NCBI RefSeq assembly: GCF_019623905.1
Contig: NZ_CP069370.1
Coordinates: forward strand, 2,790,001-2,854,000
DNA length: 64,000 nt
Reading direction: 5' to 3'
From: Neotabrizicola shimadae
GTDB lineage: Bacteria; Pseudomonadota; Alphaproteobacteria; Rhodobacterales; Rhodobacteraceae
In this document: one piece after another, positions 56,234-64,000 of the stretch
Layout of the letters: each line of letters begins with the position of its first letter
Position numbering within the stretch: position 1 is the first letter of the stretch
The notes under the pieces: generated by a model
What the model saw: the letters and a program-made list of their open reading frames with translations, nothing else
What the model was told of the DNA's origin: nothing
The model's database searches: none
Translations under genes and position numbers: made by a program

Positions 56234-56453
56234 GGCGGGTGGTGCAGGTCGCGGCCGGCCGCTCGGCGGCTTCCGTCAACTCGTCGGGAGGCGGCCTTTC
56301 CAGAACCTTGCGCAGCCGTTATGATGCCTCAGCTTTCGTGACGGCCCCCGCCCAACACATGGCAGGGCGCCGGCCTCGGGCATGGGCAGGACGACCGGCG
56401 AGCGCCGGAACGAACAAGCGCGGCACGTCAGACCGCGCGATGGGGGCAAGAGG

Positions 56454-57416
56454 ATGAACGATTTGCCGATCGAGCGGCCCGCGCGGCGGACCCAACACCG
56501 GCTGATTGCGGGGGTGGCGCTTCTGGCCCTGCTTGCCGGCTGTGTCGAAGGCCAGGGCCCCTTCGCCAAGAAGCCGGCAGACGGCGCAGCCGATGCGGCG
56601 GCAGCCGAGGGCGCTGCAGCAGCCGGCGGCGAGGCTGCGGCAACACCGGCTGCCACGCCGGCCAAGTCGGTCCGGCTCGTCGACCGCGACGTCGAGGCAC
56701 CCGAGGTCTTCCAGACCACAGCCGATGCGCTGTGGGACGGACGGCCCTCGCTGGGGGGCGTCTGGGTCGCCTCGCCCGAAACCAAGGACCCCGAGCGGGT
56801 CATCATGCGCAACCCCTCGAACGGCAAGTTCGTCATCGGCGCGCTGTTCAAGCGCGAGCGCGACAATCCCGGCCCGCCGCTGCAGATCTCGTCGGATGCA
56901 GCCGATGCGCTTGGCATCCTCGCCGGCCAGACCACGAAGATCAGCGTGACGGCGCTGCGCCGCGAAGAGGCGCCGGCCACGCCGCCCGATGCCAGCGCGC
57001 CGATCCTCGATGCCGCCGAAACCGTCTCGGCCGAAGCCATACCTGCCGAACCCGCCGCCACTCCGGCCAAACCAGCGAAACCTGCCAAGGGCGCCCAGCC
57101 CGCCACCGATGCCGCCGCCATCGCCACAGAGACCGCGGCGGCCCTGGCCGCGCCCGCCACTCCGGCCAAGCCTGCGGCTCCGGCCAAACCGGCCGCGACC
57201 GGCAAGCGCATCCAGATCGGCATCTTCAGTGTCGAGGCCAATGCCAAGCGCGCCGCCGAGACGTTGACCAAGGCTGGCGTGGCGGCCGAAGTCCGCAAGG
57301 AAGAAAGCCAGGGCAAGACCTACTGGTCGGTCACCGCCGCCGGCGGCGGCGATGCCTCGGCCACGCTGACCAAGATCAAGGGCCTTGGCTTCAAGGACGC
57401 CTATCTGGTCAAGTGA
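56454..57416 (+). CDS. SPOR-domain lipoprotein
   Basis: 320 residues from ATG 56454, with GGGGCAAGAGG upstream. A basic start and hydrophobic stretch end in the lipobox LLAGC (Cys near residue 30). An Ala/Pro-rich linker follows, then a small globular part VWVASPETKDPERVIMRNP to ISVTALRREE, which has the look of an RlpA-like barrel. A second linker has repeated ATPAKPA units. The C-terminal SPOR domain (about 245-320: GKRIQIGIFSVEANAKRAAE) binds denuded peptidoglycan glycans at division sites. It precedes the DacC gene. Confidence 0.85.
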   Translation: MNDLPIERPARRTQHRLIAGVALLALLAGCVEGQGPFAKKPADGAADAAAAEGAAAAGGEAAATPAATPAKSVRLVDRDVEAPEVFQTTADALWDGRPSLGGVWVASPETKDPERVIMRNPSNGKFVIGALFKRERDNPGPPLQISSDAADALGILAGQTTKISVTALRREEAPATPPDASAPILDAAETVSAEAIPAEPAATPAKPAKPAKGAQPATDAAAIATETAAALAAPATPAKPAAPAKPAATGKRIQIGIFSVEANAKRAAETLTKAGVAAEVRKEESQGKTYWSVTAAGGGDASATLTKIKGLGFKDAYLVK

Positions 57417-57453
57417 TCCAGCCCCCCATGATCCCGACGGAGGACCCCGCCGC

Positions 57454-58620
57454 ATGACCCGCCGCCTGATCGCCCTCGCTGCCCTTCTGGTGCTGGCCGC
57501 CCTGCCCGCCCGCGCCTTCGACACCCGGGCCACCCATGCCTGGGTCTATGATGTCACGACCAACACGGTGCTGATGGACAAGGGCGGCGAAGAGCCGGTG
57601 CCGCCGGCCTCCATGTCCAAGCTGATGACGATCAACATGCTGTTCGAGGCGTTGCGCGACGGCCGCGTGACGCCCGAGACGACTTTCGGTGTCTCGGCCC
57701 GCGCCCAGCAAATGAGCCACGAGGGCGGCTCGACCATGTTCCTGCAGCAGACCGACCGGCCCACGGTGAACGACCTGCTGCATGGCATCATCATCAACTC
57801 GGGCAACGATGCCTGCATCGTGGTGGCCGAGGGCCTCGCCGGCACGGAAGAGGCCTTCGCCGCCCAGATGACGGAGCGCGCCAGGGCGATCGGCCTGCAG
57901 CAATCGACCTTCGCCAATTCATCGGGCTGGCCCGACCCGACGCAGCGCATGTCAATGCGCGATCTCGGGATCCTGGCGATCCGGCTGATCGAGGAATTTC
58001 CCGAATATTATCCGATCTTTGCCCAGACCGAATTCGACTACAAGGACCGCTCGCCCGCCAACCGCTTCAACCGCAACCCGCTCCTGAAGCTGGATATCGG
58101 CGCCGACGGGTTGAAGACCGGCCATACCAGCGAAAGCGGCTATGGGCTTGTGGGCTCGGCCAAGCAGGGCGACCGCCGCATCGTCTTTGCCATGAACGGC
58201 CTGACCTCGGACAAGGAGCGCGCCGAAGAGGCCGAGCGCATCGTGTCCTGGGCCTTCCGCCAGTTCACCGAAAAGACCATCGTGAAGGCTGGCACCCGGG
58301 TGGCCGAGGCCGAGGTCTTCATGGGCGGCGCGCCGACCGTTGGGCTGGTGCCCGCCGCGGATGTCAAGCTTCTGGTGCCGGCGTTGGTGCAGGAGACCGT
58401 CACCGCCGATGTCACCTACACCGGCCCGCTCACCGCGCCGCTGGCGCAGGGCGCCGAGGTCGGCACGCTCACCATCCATGTCCCAGGCCTGCCCGATGCG
58501 CATGTGCCGCTCGTGACCGAAACCGCCGTCGCCAAGGGTGGTTTCCTCACCCGGCTGATGACCGCGGTCGACGTCCTGCGCGCGCGCTACATCGACGGCC
58601 CGGCCCCCGCCGAAAGCTGA
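57454..58620 (+). CDS. dacC: D-alanyl-D-alanine carboxypeptidase (PBP5/6 type)
   Basis: 388 residues from ATG 57454, with GGAGGACC upstream. A signal peptide ends at PARA. Active-site motifs: S53-M-S-K56 (the nucleophile tetrad), SGN in IINSGNDACIVVAEG and KTG in DGLKTGHTSESGYG. A C-terminal beta domain follows, with a terminal amphipathic helix (FLTRLMTAVDVLRARY) that would anchor it to the inner membrane. It trims the terminal D-Ala of peptidoglycan pentapeptides. It overlaps tmk by one base. Confidence 0.92.
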   Translation: MTRRLIALAALLVLAALPARAFDTRATHAWVYDVTTNTVLMDKGGEEPVPPASMSKLMTINMLFEALRDGRVTPETTFGVSARAQQMSHEGGSTMFLQQTDRPTVNDLLHGIIINSGNDACIVVAEGLAGTEEAFAAQMTERARAIGLQQSTFANSSGWPDPTQRMSMRDLGILAIRLIEEFPEYYPIFAQTEFDYKDRSPANRFNRNPLLKLDIGADGLKTGHTSESGYGLVGSAKQGDRRIVFAMNGLTSDKERAEEAERIVSWAFRQFTEKTIVKAGTRVAEAEVFMGGAPTVGLVPAADVKLLVPALVQETVTADVTYTGPLTAPLAQGAEVGTLTIHVPGLPDAHVPLVTETAVAKGGFLTRLMTAVDVLRARYIDGPAPAES

Positions 58621-59243
58621 TGTCCGGCCTTTTCCTCTCCTTCGAGGGCATCGACGGCTCGGGCAAGTCCACCCAGGCGCGGCTCCTGGCGGAAGGCCTG
58701 CGCGCCGAAGGCCGCGCCGTCACGCTGACGCGCGAGCCCGGCGGCTCGCCCGGCGCCGAGGAAATCCGCCGGCTGGTGCTGGAAGGCGCCCCCGACCGCT
58801 GGTCGGCCGAAACCGAGATCCTGCTCTTCACCGCCGCCCGCCGCGACCACCTGGAAAAGACCATCCGCCCTGCTCTGGCCCGCGGCGAGACCGTCATCAC
58901 GGACCGCTTCGCCGACAGCACACGCATGTACCAGGGCCTCTCGCGCGGCGACCTGCGCGCCACGGTGGACCGCCTGCACGACCTGATGATCGGCACCGAA
59001 CCCGACCTCACCTTCCTCATCGACATCGACCCCGCGCTTGGCCTCTCGCGCGCCGTGGGCCGGGCCGGCAAGGAACTGCGCTTCGAAGACATGGGCCTGC
59101 CCCTGCAACAGGCCATGCGCGCGGGCTTCCTCGATCTCGCCCGCGCCCATCCCGCCCGCTTCCGCATCGTCGACGGCGCCCGCCCGCCCGCCACCATCGC
59201 GGCCGAGGTCCTGGGCCTCGCCCGCGCCCATATCGATGGCTGA
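58620..59243 (+). CDS. tmk: Thymidylate kinase
   Basis: 207 residues. P-loop FLSFEGIDGSGKSTQARLLA, then TREPGGSPGAEEIRRL (DR/E-P-G motif), ITDRFADSTRMYQG (DRx loop) and the lid region AVGRAGKELRFEDM. It phosphorylates dTMP to dTDP. The start overlaps the dacC stop (TGATG), and the end overlaps holB by eight bases, so the genes are coupled. Confidence 0.95.
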   Translation: MSGLFLSFEGIDGSGKSTQARLLAEGLRAEGRAVTLTREPGGSPGAEEIRRLVLEGAPDRWSAETEILLFTAARRDHLEKTIRPALARGETVITDRFADSTRMYQGLSRGDLRATVDRLHDLMIGTEPDLTFLIDIDPALGLSRAVGRAGKELRFEDMGLPLQQAMRAGFLDLARAHPARFRIVDGARPPATIAAEVLGLARAHIDG

Positions 59244-60363
59244 CGAAACCCTCCCCGAACCCGACCGCATCGAGGGCGCGCCCCATCCGCGCGAAACCCT
59301 GCGGCTGTTCGGCCATGCCGCTGCAAGGGCCGAATTCCTGTCCGCCTTCAACGCCGGCCGCCTGCATCACGCCTGGCTCATCACCGGCCCCCGCGGCCTC
59401 GGCAAGGCCACCCTGGCCTGGACGCTCGCCCGCTTCCTCCTCGCCACGCCCGAAGAGGACGGCGGCGTGTTCGCCCCGCCCCCGCCCGAAACCCTCGACA
59501 TCCCCGACAGCCACCCCGTCACCGCGCGCCTGCGCGCCCTGTCCGAGCCGCGCCACTTCCTGCTGCGCCGCGGCCTGAACTCCAGCGAAACCGCCCTTTC
59601 CGCCGACATCCGCGTGGACGAGGTGCGCAAGCTCACCTCCTTCCTCTCGCTCACCGCCGCCGACGGCGGCCGCCGCACCGTGCTGATCGACGCCGCGGAC
59701 GAGATGAACACCGGCGCCGCCAACGCGCTCCTGAAACTCCTGGAAGAGCCGCCCGCCCGCGTCACCTTCTTCCTCATCTCGCACCAGCCCTTCCGGCTCC
59801 TGCCCACCATCCGCTCGCGCTGCCGCGAGCTGCGCCTCGCGCCCCTTCCGGCAAGCGACCTCTCCGACGCGCTGGCCCTAGCCGGCGCGGCCGTGGAACC
59901 CGAGGCCCGCACCGCGCTGGCCGAACTCGCCGGCGGCTCGGTGGGCGAGGCGTTCCGCCTCACCAACCTCGACGGGCTCGACCTCTACGCCCGCCTTGTC
60001 GCCCTCTTCGCCACCCTCCCCCGGCTCGACCGGCCACGCGCGCTCGCCATCGCCGAAACCGCTGCCGGTCGCGGCAACGAGGCCCGCTTCGACCTGATCG
60101 TCACGCTGATCGACCTGTTCCTCGCCCGCCTCGCCCGCGCCGGCACCACCCGCGAAACCCCGCCCGAAGCAGCCCCCGGCGAGGCCGCGCTTTTCGCCCG
60201 TCTCGCCCCCGATGCCCAGGCAGCGCGCACATGGGCCGACCTGGCCCAGACGCTTGGCCTGCGCGCCCGCCGCGGCAAGGCGGTCAACCTTGACCCTGCG
60301 GCGCTTCTCATGGATATGGTGCTCAAGATCGACGAGACGGCGGGAAGCCTCGCCCTCAGGTGA
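59236..60363 (+). CDS. holB: DNA polymerase III subunit delta'
   Basis: 375 residues from ATG 59236. The AAA+ clamp-loader core starts at AFNAGRLHHAWLITGPRGLG with a degenerate P-loop (GPRGLGKATL), followed by DEVRKLTSFLSLTAADGGRR, IDAADEMNTGAANALLKLLE and the sensor-like SRCRELRLAPL. It lacks the zinc-binding cysteines typical of delta' proteins. Part of the clamp loader in replication. It follows tmk as in many alphaproteobacteria. Confidence 0.92.
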   Translation: MADETLPEPDRIEGAPHPRETLRLFGHAAARAEFLSAFNAGRLHHAWLITGPRGLGKATLAWTLARFLLATPEEDGGVFAPPPPETLDIPDSHPVTARLRALSEPRHFLLRRGLNSSETALSADIRVDEVRKLTSFLSLTAADGGRRTVLIDAADEMNTGAANALLKLLEEPPARVTFFLISHQPFRLLPTIRSRCRELRLAPLPASDLSDALALAGAAVEPEARTALAELAGGSVGEAFRLTNLDGLDLYARLVALFATLPRLDRPRALAIAETAAGRGNEARFDLIVTLIDLFLARLARAGTTRETPPEAAPGEAALFARLAPDAQAARTWADLAQTLGLRARRGKAVNLDPAALLMDMVLKIDETAGSLALR

Positions 60364-60367
60364 GACG

Positions 60368-61177
60368 ATGACCCCCATTCCTCCGGCCCTCGTGGACAGC
60401 CACTGCCACCTCGATTTTCCCGATTTCGAGGGCGAACTGCCCCAGATCATCGACCGCGCCCGCATGGCCGGCGTGACCCGTATGGTCACCATCTGCACCC
60501 GGCTGGTGAACGAACCGAAGGTCCGCGCCATCGCCGAAACCTACGAGGGCGTGTTCTACGCGGTCGGCATACACCCGATGTCCGTCACCGAACAGCCGCT
60601 CGCCACGCGCGACCAGCTGATCGCCTTCACCCGGCACCCCAAAATGGTCGCCATCGGCGAAACCGGGCTCGACTACCACTACACGCCTGAATCGAAGCCG
60701 ATTCAGCAGGAAAGCCTGCGCCTCCATATCGAGGCCGCGCAGGCCACCGGCCTGCCCCTGGTGATCCACGCCCGCGACGCCGATGACGACATGGCCGCCA
60801 TCCTGTCCGAAGGCTTCCGCGCCCGGCCCTATTCCTGCGTGATGCACTGCTTCTCCTCCTCGGCCGCGCTGGCGCGCGCCGCGCTGGACATGGGCTTCTA
60901 CCTCTCGATGTCCGGCATCGCCGCCTTCCCGAAATCCACCGAACTGCGCGAGATCTTCGCGCAAGCGCCGCTCGACCGCATCCTGGTGGAAACCGACAGC
61001 CCCTATCTGGCCCCCCCGCCGCACCGCGGCCGGCGCAACGAACCGGCCTATACCGCCTTCACCGCCAGGGTCGGTGCCCAGGTCTTCGGCCTGACCGAGG
61101 CCGTATTCGCCGCCGCCACCTCGGCCAATTTCGACCGGCTCTTCACCAAGGCCGCAGGACAGGCGAAAGCCGCCTGA
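60368..61177 (+). CDS. tatD: TatD-family metal-dependent DNase
   Basis: 269 residues. LVDSHCHLDFPDFEGEL provides the first two metal-binding histidines, AIGETGLDYHYTPESKP the catalytic Glu, then LVIHARDAD, VMHCFSSSAALA and ILVETDSPYLAPPPHRGRRN, all standard TatD/YcfH positions. The family comprises 3'-5' exonucleases and D-aminoacyl-tRNA deacylases. It is four bases behind holB and one base before the next gene. Confidence 0.92.
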   Translation: MTPIPPALVDSHCHLDFPDFEGELPQIIDRARMAGVTRMVTICTRLVNEPKVRAIAETYEGVFYAVGIHPMSVTEQPLATRDQLIAFTRHPKMVAIGETGLDYHYTPESKPIQQESLRLHIEAAQATGLPLVIHARDADDDMAAILSEGFRARPYSCVMHCFSSSAALARAALDMGFYLSMSGIAAFPKSTELREIFAQAPLDRILVETDSPYLAPPPHRGRRNEPAYTAFTARVGAQVFGLTEAVFAAATSANFDRLFTKAAGQAKAA

Positions 61178-61178
61178 C

Positions 61179-61991
61179 ATGGCCCAGCTCCGCTTCACCA
61201 TCCTTGGCTGCGGCTCGTCGGGCGGGGTGCCGCGCCTTGGCGGCGACTGGGGCGTCTGCGACCCCACGAACCCGAAGAACCGCCGCCGCCGCTGCTCGAT
61301 GCTGGTTGAACGCACGACCAGCGCCGGCACCACCCGCGTGCTGATCGACACCTCGCCCGACATGCGCGACCAGCTGCTCGATGCCGGTGTGGGCCGGCTG
61401 GATGGCGTGATCTACACCCATTCCCATGCCGACCACATGCATGGCATCGACGACCTGCGCCAGATCGTGTTCAACATGCAGGAGCGCCTGCCGGTCTGGG
61501 CCGATGGCCCCACGCAAGAGGCGCTGCTCTCGCGCTTCGGCTATGCCTTCGTCCAGCCACCCGGTTCGCCCTATCCCGCGATTCTCGACCTGCGCCAGCT
61601 TGACGGGCCGGTCACGGTGGATGGCGTGGGCGGCGAAATCCGGCTGGAACCCTTCCGCGCCAACCACGGTACCATCGACGCGCTTGGCTTCCGCATTGGT
61701 CCGCTCGCCTATCTGCCCGACGCGGTGGAAATCCCCGCCGAAAGCTGGCCGCACCTTGCCGGGCTCGACTGCTGGGTGGTCGATGCCCTGCGCCGGAAGC
61801 CGCATCCCACCCATGCGCATCTCGCACTCACGCTGGACTGGATCGCCAGGGCGCGGCCGGCGCGCGCCGTGCTGACGAACATGCATGTGGACCTCGATTT
61901 CGACCAGCTCGAAGCCGAACTTCCCGCCCATATCCGCCCCGCCCATGACGGAATGGTCATCGCCTACGACCTGCCCGACAGCGCGGCATGA
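61179..61991 (+). CDS. MBL-fold metal-dependent hydrolase (PhnP-like)
   Basis: 270 residues. N-terminal LTILGCGSSGGVPRLGGDWG-type start, then the metal motif YTHSHADHMHGIDDLRQIVF (HxHxDH), FRANHGTIDALGF and LTNMHVDLDFDQLE. The overall pattern is that of PhnP-like phosphodiesterases and RNase Z-like proteins. In phn operons PhnP cleaves cyclic ribose phosphates; no phn genes are near, so the substrate here is open. It overlaps the AEC transporter gene by four bases. Confidence 0.88.
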   Translation: MAQLRFTILGCGSSGGVPRLGGDWGVCDPTNPKNRRRRCSMLVERTTSAGTTRVLIDTSPDMRDQLLDAGVGRLDGVIYTHSHADHMHGIDDLRQIVFNMQERLPVWADGPTQEALLSRFGYAFVQPPGSPYPAILDLRQLDGPVTVDGVGGEIRLEPFRANHGTIDALGFRIGPLAYLPDAVEIPAESWPHLAGLDCWVVDALRRKPHPTHAHLALTLDWIARARPARAVLTNMHVDLDFDQLEAELPAHIRPAHDGMVIAYDLPDSAA

Positions 61992-62926
61992 GCGCCCTTC
62001 TCGACGTCATCCTGCCGGTCTTTCTCATCATCGGCTTTGGCTGGGCCGCAGCGCGTGGCGGGCTCATCACCGAAGCCGGCATCGACGGCGTGATGCGCTT
62101 TTCCCAGAACTTCGCCCTTCCCTGTCTCTTGTTTCGCAACATGGCCGGGCTAGACCTGCGCACCGCCTTCGATCCGGGCCTGATGATCTCGTTCTACGGC
62201 GGCGCCTTCGCCGGCTTTGCCGCGGGCTTCTTCGGCGCGCGGCTCCTGTTCAACCGGCCCATGACGGATTCCATCGCCATCGGCTTCGCCTGCCTGTTCT
62301 CGAACTCCCTGCTTCTGGGCCTTGCCATCACCGAACGCGCCTATGGCCCCGAGGCTCTGGCCGGCAACTACGCCATCATCGCGCTGCACTCGCCCTTCCT
62401 TTACGGCACCGGCATCACGATGATGGAGCTTGCCCGCTCGCGCGGGCTGGGGCTCGGCCCCTCTGCGATGATGCGCCAGACCCTGCGCGCGATCTTCACG
62501 CAGCCCCTTGTGGTGGGTATTTCGCTCGGCTTCCTGTTGAACCTCTCGGGCCTGCCCCTGCCCGGCATCGCAGCCGCCGCGCTCGACATGATGGGACGCG
62601 CCGCCATTCCGGCGGCGCTCTTCGGGCTGGGCGGCGTGCTGTTTCGCTACCGCCCCGAAGGTGACACCCGCACGATCCTGTGGATCTGCTTCTGTTCGCT
62701 GGTGCTGCATCCCGCCGTGACCTTCGGCCTCGGCCGTTTCGTCTTCAACCTGCCCGTGCCCGGCCTGCGCTCGGCCACCGTCACCGCCGCCATGCCGCCG
62801 GGGGTGAATGCCTATCTCTTCGCCCACATGTATGGCGTGGCCAAGCGCGTCACGGCCTCCGCCGTGCTGGTCGCCACCGCGCTGGCGCTCTTCACCGCCG
62901 CCGTCTGGCTGCACCTGCTGCCCTAG
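61988..62926 (+). CDS. AEC-family transporter
   Basis: 312 residues with about ten membrane segments arranged in two halves. The N-terminal VILPVFLIIGFGWAAARGGL and the centre LPCLLFRNMAGLD are typical of auxin efflux carrier-like permeases, as is FSNSLLLGLAITERAYG. Bacterial members export or exchange dicarboxylates such as malate. It is the last gene of the operon running from dacC, and element copy B follows it. Confidence 0.85.
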   Translation: MSALLDVILPVFLIIGFGWAAARGGLITEAGIDGVMRFSQNFALPCLLFRNMAGLDLRTAFDPGLMISFYGGAFAGFAAGFFGARLLFNRPMTDSIAIGFACLFSNSLLLGLAITERAYGPEALAGNYAIIALHSPFLYGTGITMMELARSRGLGLGPSAMMRQTLRAIFTQPLVVGISLGFLLNLSGLPLPGIAAAALDMMGRAAIPAALFGLGGVLFRYRPEGDTRTILWICFCSLVLHPAVTFGLGRFVFNLPVPGLRSATVTAAMPPGVNAYLFAHMYGVAKRVTASAVLVATALALFTAAVWLHLLP

Positions 62927-62955
62927 CCGCATCTTCGCGCGAGGGCCGCCTCCTT

Positions 62956-63040
62956 CGGACAATTGTTAAGTCCAAGTTAATGCGCGCCGGCAACCCATTG
63001 AAATATATAGGCCCGAGCAAGCGTCCGAGCTCGGACGCCT
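62956..63040 (+). repeat. 85-bp intergenic repeat, copy B, ending in an 18-bp perfect palindrome
   Basis: The second copy of the element at 26021-26105. The small hairpin GGAC-9-GTCC, the GCAACCCATTGA block and the palindrome GCGTCCGAGCTCGGACGC (63021-63038) are retained. The palindrome ends next to the stop codon of the convergent DMT transporter gene. There is no T-run after it. Confidence 0.75.
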
Positions 63041-63947
63041 AGGTCTCGGCCCTGGCCCGGACCGCGATCATCACCCCGGCCAGGGTGATCAGCCCCATCC
63101 CCAGCACCGCCAGGGGCGTCAGGGTCTCGGACCAGATCACCCAGCCCCAGAAGGCCGAGGCCGGCAGGATCACATATTCAAAGACCGCCACCCGGCTGGC
63201 CGAGGCGATCTGATAGGCCCGGATCATCAGCCCCACCCCCAGAAGCGACCCGGCCGCCTGCACGAAGGTCCAGAACCAGAAGGCCCCCGAAGGCACCACA
63301 GCCCCCCGCTGCACGAACCCCGCCGCCCCCTCCGGCACCGCCACCGGCGCCAGGTGAAGCACGGCCAGCCCGATGACCCCCAGGATCCCCAAGGCCACGA
63401 AGAACCCCGCCAGCAAGACCTCCGCCCGCTCCTGCCCGCACCACCGCCGGGTCGCGATGTTCCCCATGGCATAGAGGGCCCCCGCCGCCACCGGCAGCAC
63501 CGCCGCGACCGACGCGCCCGCCATGGCCGAAGGCCCCAGCACCAGGATCACCCCCACGAACCCCACCGCCACCGCGATGATCCGCACCGGCCCGATCGCC
63601 TCGCCATATACGAACCGCGAGATCAGCAGGACAAAGATCGGCGCCGTGAACAGCCCCGCCGCCACCTGCGCCACCGGCAGGAAGGCCAGCGCCCCGAAAT
63701 AGATCAGCATGGCCAGCCCATGGATCGCCGACCGCGCCGCCACCGCCTTCACCGAAACCGGCCGCAGCCGCAGCCCGAACGGCACCGCCACCGCGCCCAG
63801 GATCACCATCGCCATGACCGACCGCGTGGCATGGAACTGCCAAAGCCCCGCCTCGGCCGCAATGACCCGGACATAGTTGTCTGTGAAGCCTATGATGACG
63901 GCATAGACCAGGATCAGGCCGGCGGCGGCTAGGGTTCTGTCGGGCAC
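63039..63947 (-). CDS. EamA/DMT-superfamily transporter
   Basis: 302 residues with ten hydrophobic segments in two repeats of five: first LAAAGLILVYAVIIGFTDNY to FVYGEAIGPVRIIAVAVGFV, then LAGFFVALGILGVIGLAVLH to FEYVILPASAFWGWVIWSE, each ending in the EamA pattern. These proteins export small metabolites; the substrate cannot be told. It converges with the AEC transporter, with the repeat element between them. Confidence 0.87.
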   Translation of the reverse strand: MPDRTLAAAGLILVYAVIIGFTDNYVRVIAAEAGLWQFHATRSVMAMVILGAVAVPFGLRLRPVSVKAVAARSAIHGLAMLIYFGALAFLPVAQVAAGLFTAPIFVLLISRFVYGEAIGPVRIIAVAVGFVGVILVLGPSAMAGASVAAVLPVAAGALYAMGNIATRRWCGQERAEVLLAGFFVALGILGVIGLAVLHLAPVAVPEGAAGFVQRGAVVPSGAFWFWTFVQAAGSLLGVGLMIRAYQIASASRVAVFEYVILPASAFWGWVIWSETLTPLAVLGMGLITLAGVMIAVRARAET

Positions 63948-64000
63948 GGGCGTTCCTGCGTCTTGTCCAGTCTTCCCTTGTCCTTCAACCCTGCTAACGT

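Overview
The window is a high-GC (roughly two-thirds G+C by eye) chromosomal segment of an alphaproteobacterium, most likely a member of the Rhodobacteraceae (Rhodobacter/Tabrizicola/Gemmobacter-like). Reasons: C- and G-ended codons throughout, genes packed with ATGA-type overlaps, a cobalamin riboswitch in front of bluB, an HspQ gene, a cyanophycin synthetase next to a double cyanophycinase, and a SPOR/DacC-tmk-holB-tatD operon. The genus cannot be fixed from the sequence alone.

Layout. 0-3.6 kb: the end of a carbohydrate ABC transporter operon (permease cut by the window edge, Tat-exported binding protein) diverging from a LacI regulator. 3.6-5.4 kb: a B12 riboswitch controlling bluB and a GHMP-kinase (PduX-like) gene. 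5.4-12.7 kb: lytic transglycosylase lipoprotein, HspQ, a STAS/HATPase anti-sigma pair, gamma-glutamyltransferase, free-Met-R-sulfoxide reductase, a tandem GFA protein, LysE transporter, homocysteine methyltransferase, pseudouridine synthase. 12.8-17.8 kb: cyanophycin synthesis and degradation (cphA, two-domain cphB). 18-23 kb: serine hydrolase, GFA protein and a gluconate operon (gnd, SDR, gntK). 23-27 kb: AraC regulator, GMC oxidoreductase, LacI regulator. 27.4-34.7 kb: a myo-inositol operon (SDR, iolG, fused iolC/J, iolD, iolE, iolB), followed by a thiE-like gene.

35.5-56.2 kb is accessory DNA lying between two tRNA-Ser genes (GGA on +, UGA on -). A 7.9-kb integrative element occupies the 3' end of tRNA-Ser(GGA), bounded by a 14-bp repeat of the tRNA end (35568-35581 and 43484-43497). 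It carries a tyrosine integrase, a protein with polymerase-palm-like motifs, a repeat-rich intergenic region, a serine recombinase, a small membrane protein and a single-chain restriction-modification enzyme. Immediately beyond its right end is the decayed integrase of an older element, then fragments of IS3 and IS5 transposons. Next come a quorum-sensing cluster with one complete LuxR, one LuxR lacking its DNA-binding domain and one LuxI, an AraC regulator, DUF1254 and DUF2252 proteins, a SulP permease, and two more IS5 relics.

56.4-64 kb returns to core genes: SPOR lipoprotein, DacC-type carboxypeptidase, tmk, holB, tatD, an MBL hydrolase, an AEC transporter and a DMT transporter.

The observations most worth following are the small integrative element with its unusual polymerase-like protein, the HTH-less LuxR paired with a LuxR/LuxI set, an 85-bp intergenic element present twice and ending in a perfect palindrome, and a cyanophycinase whose second half appears to have lost its catalytic histidine.
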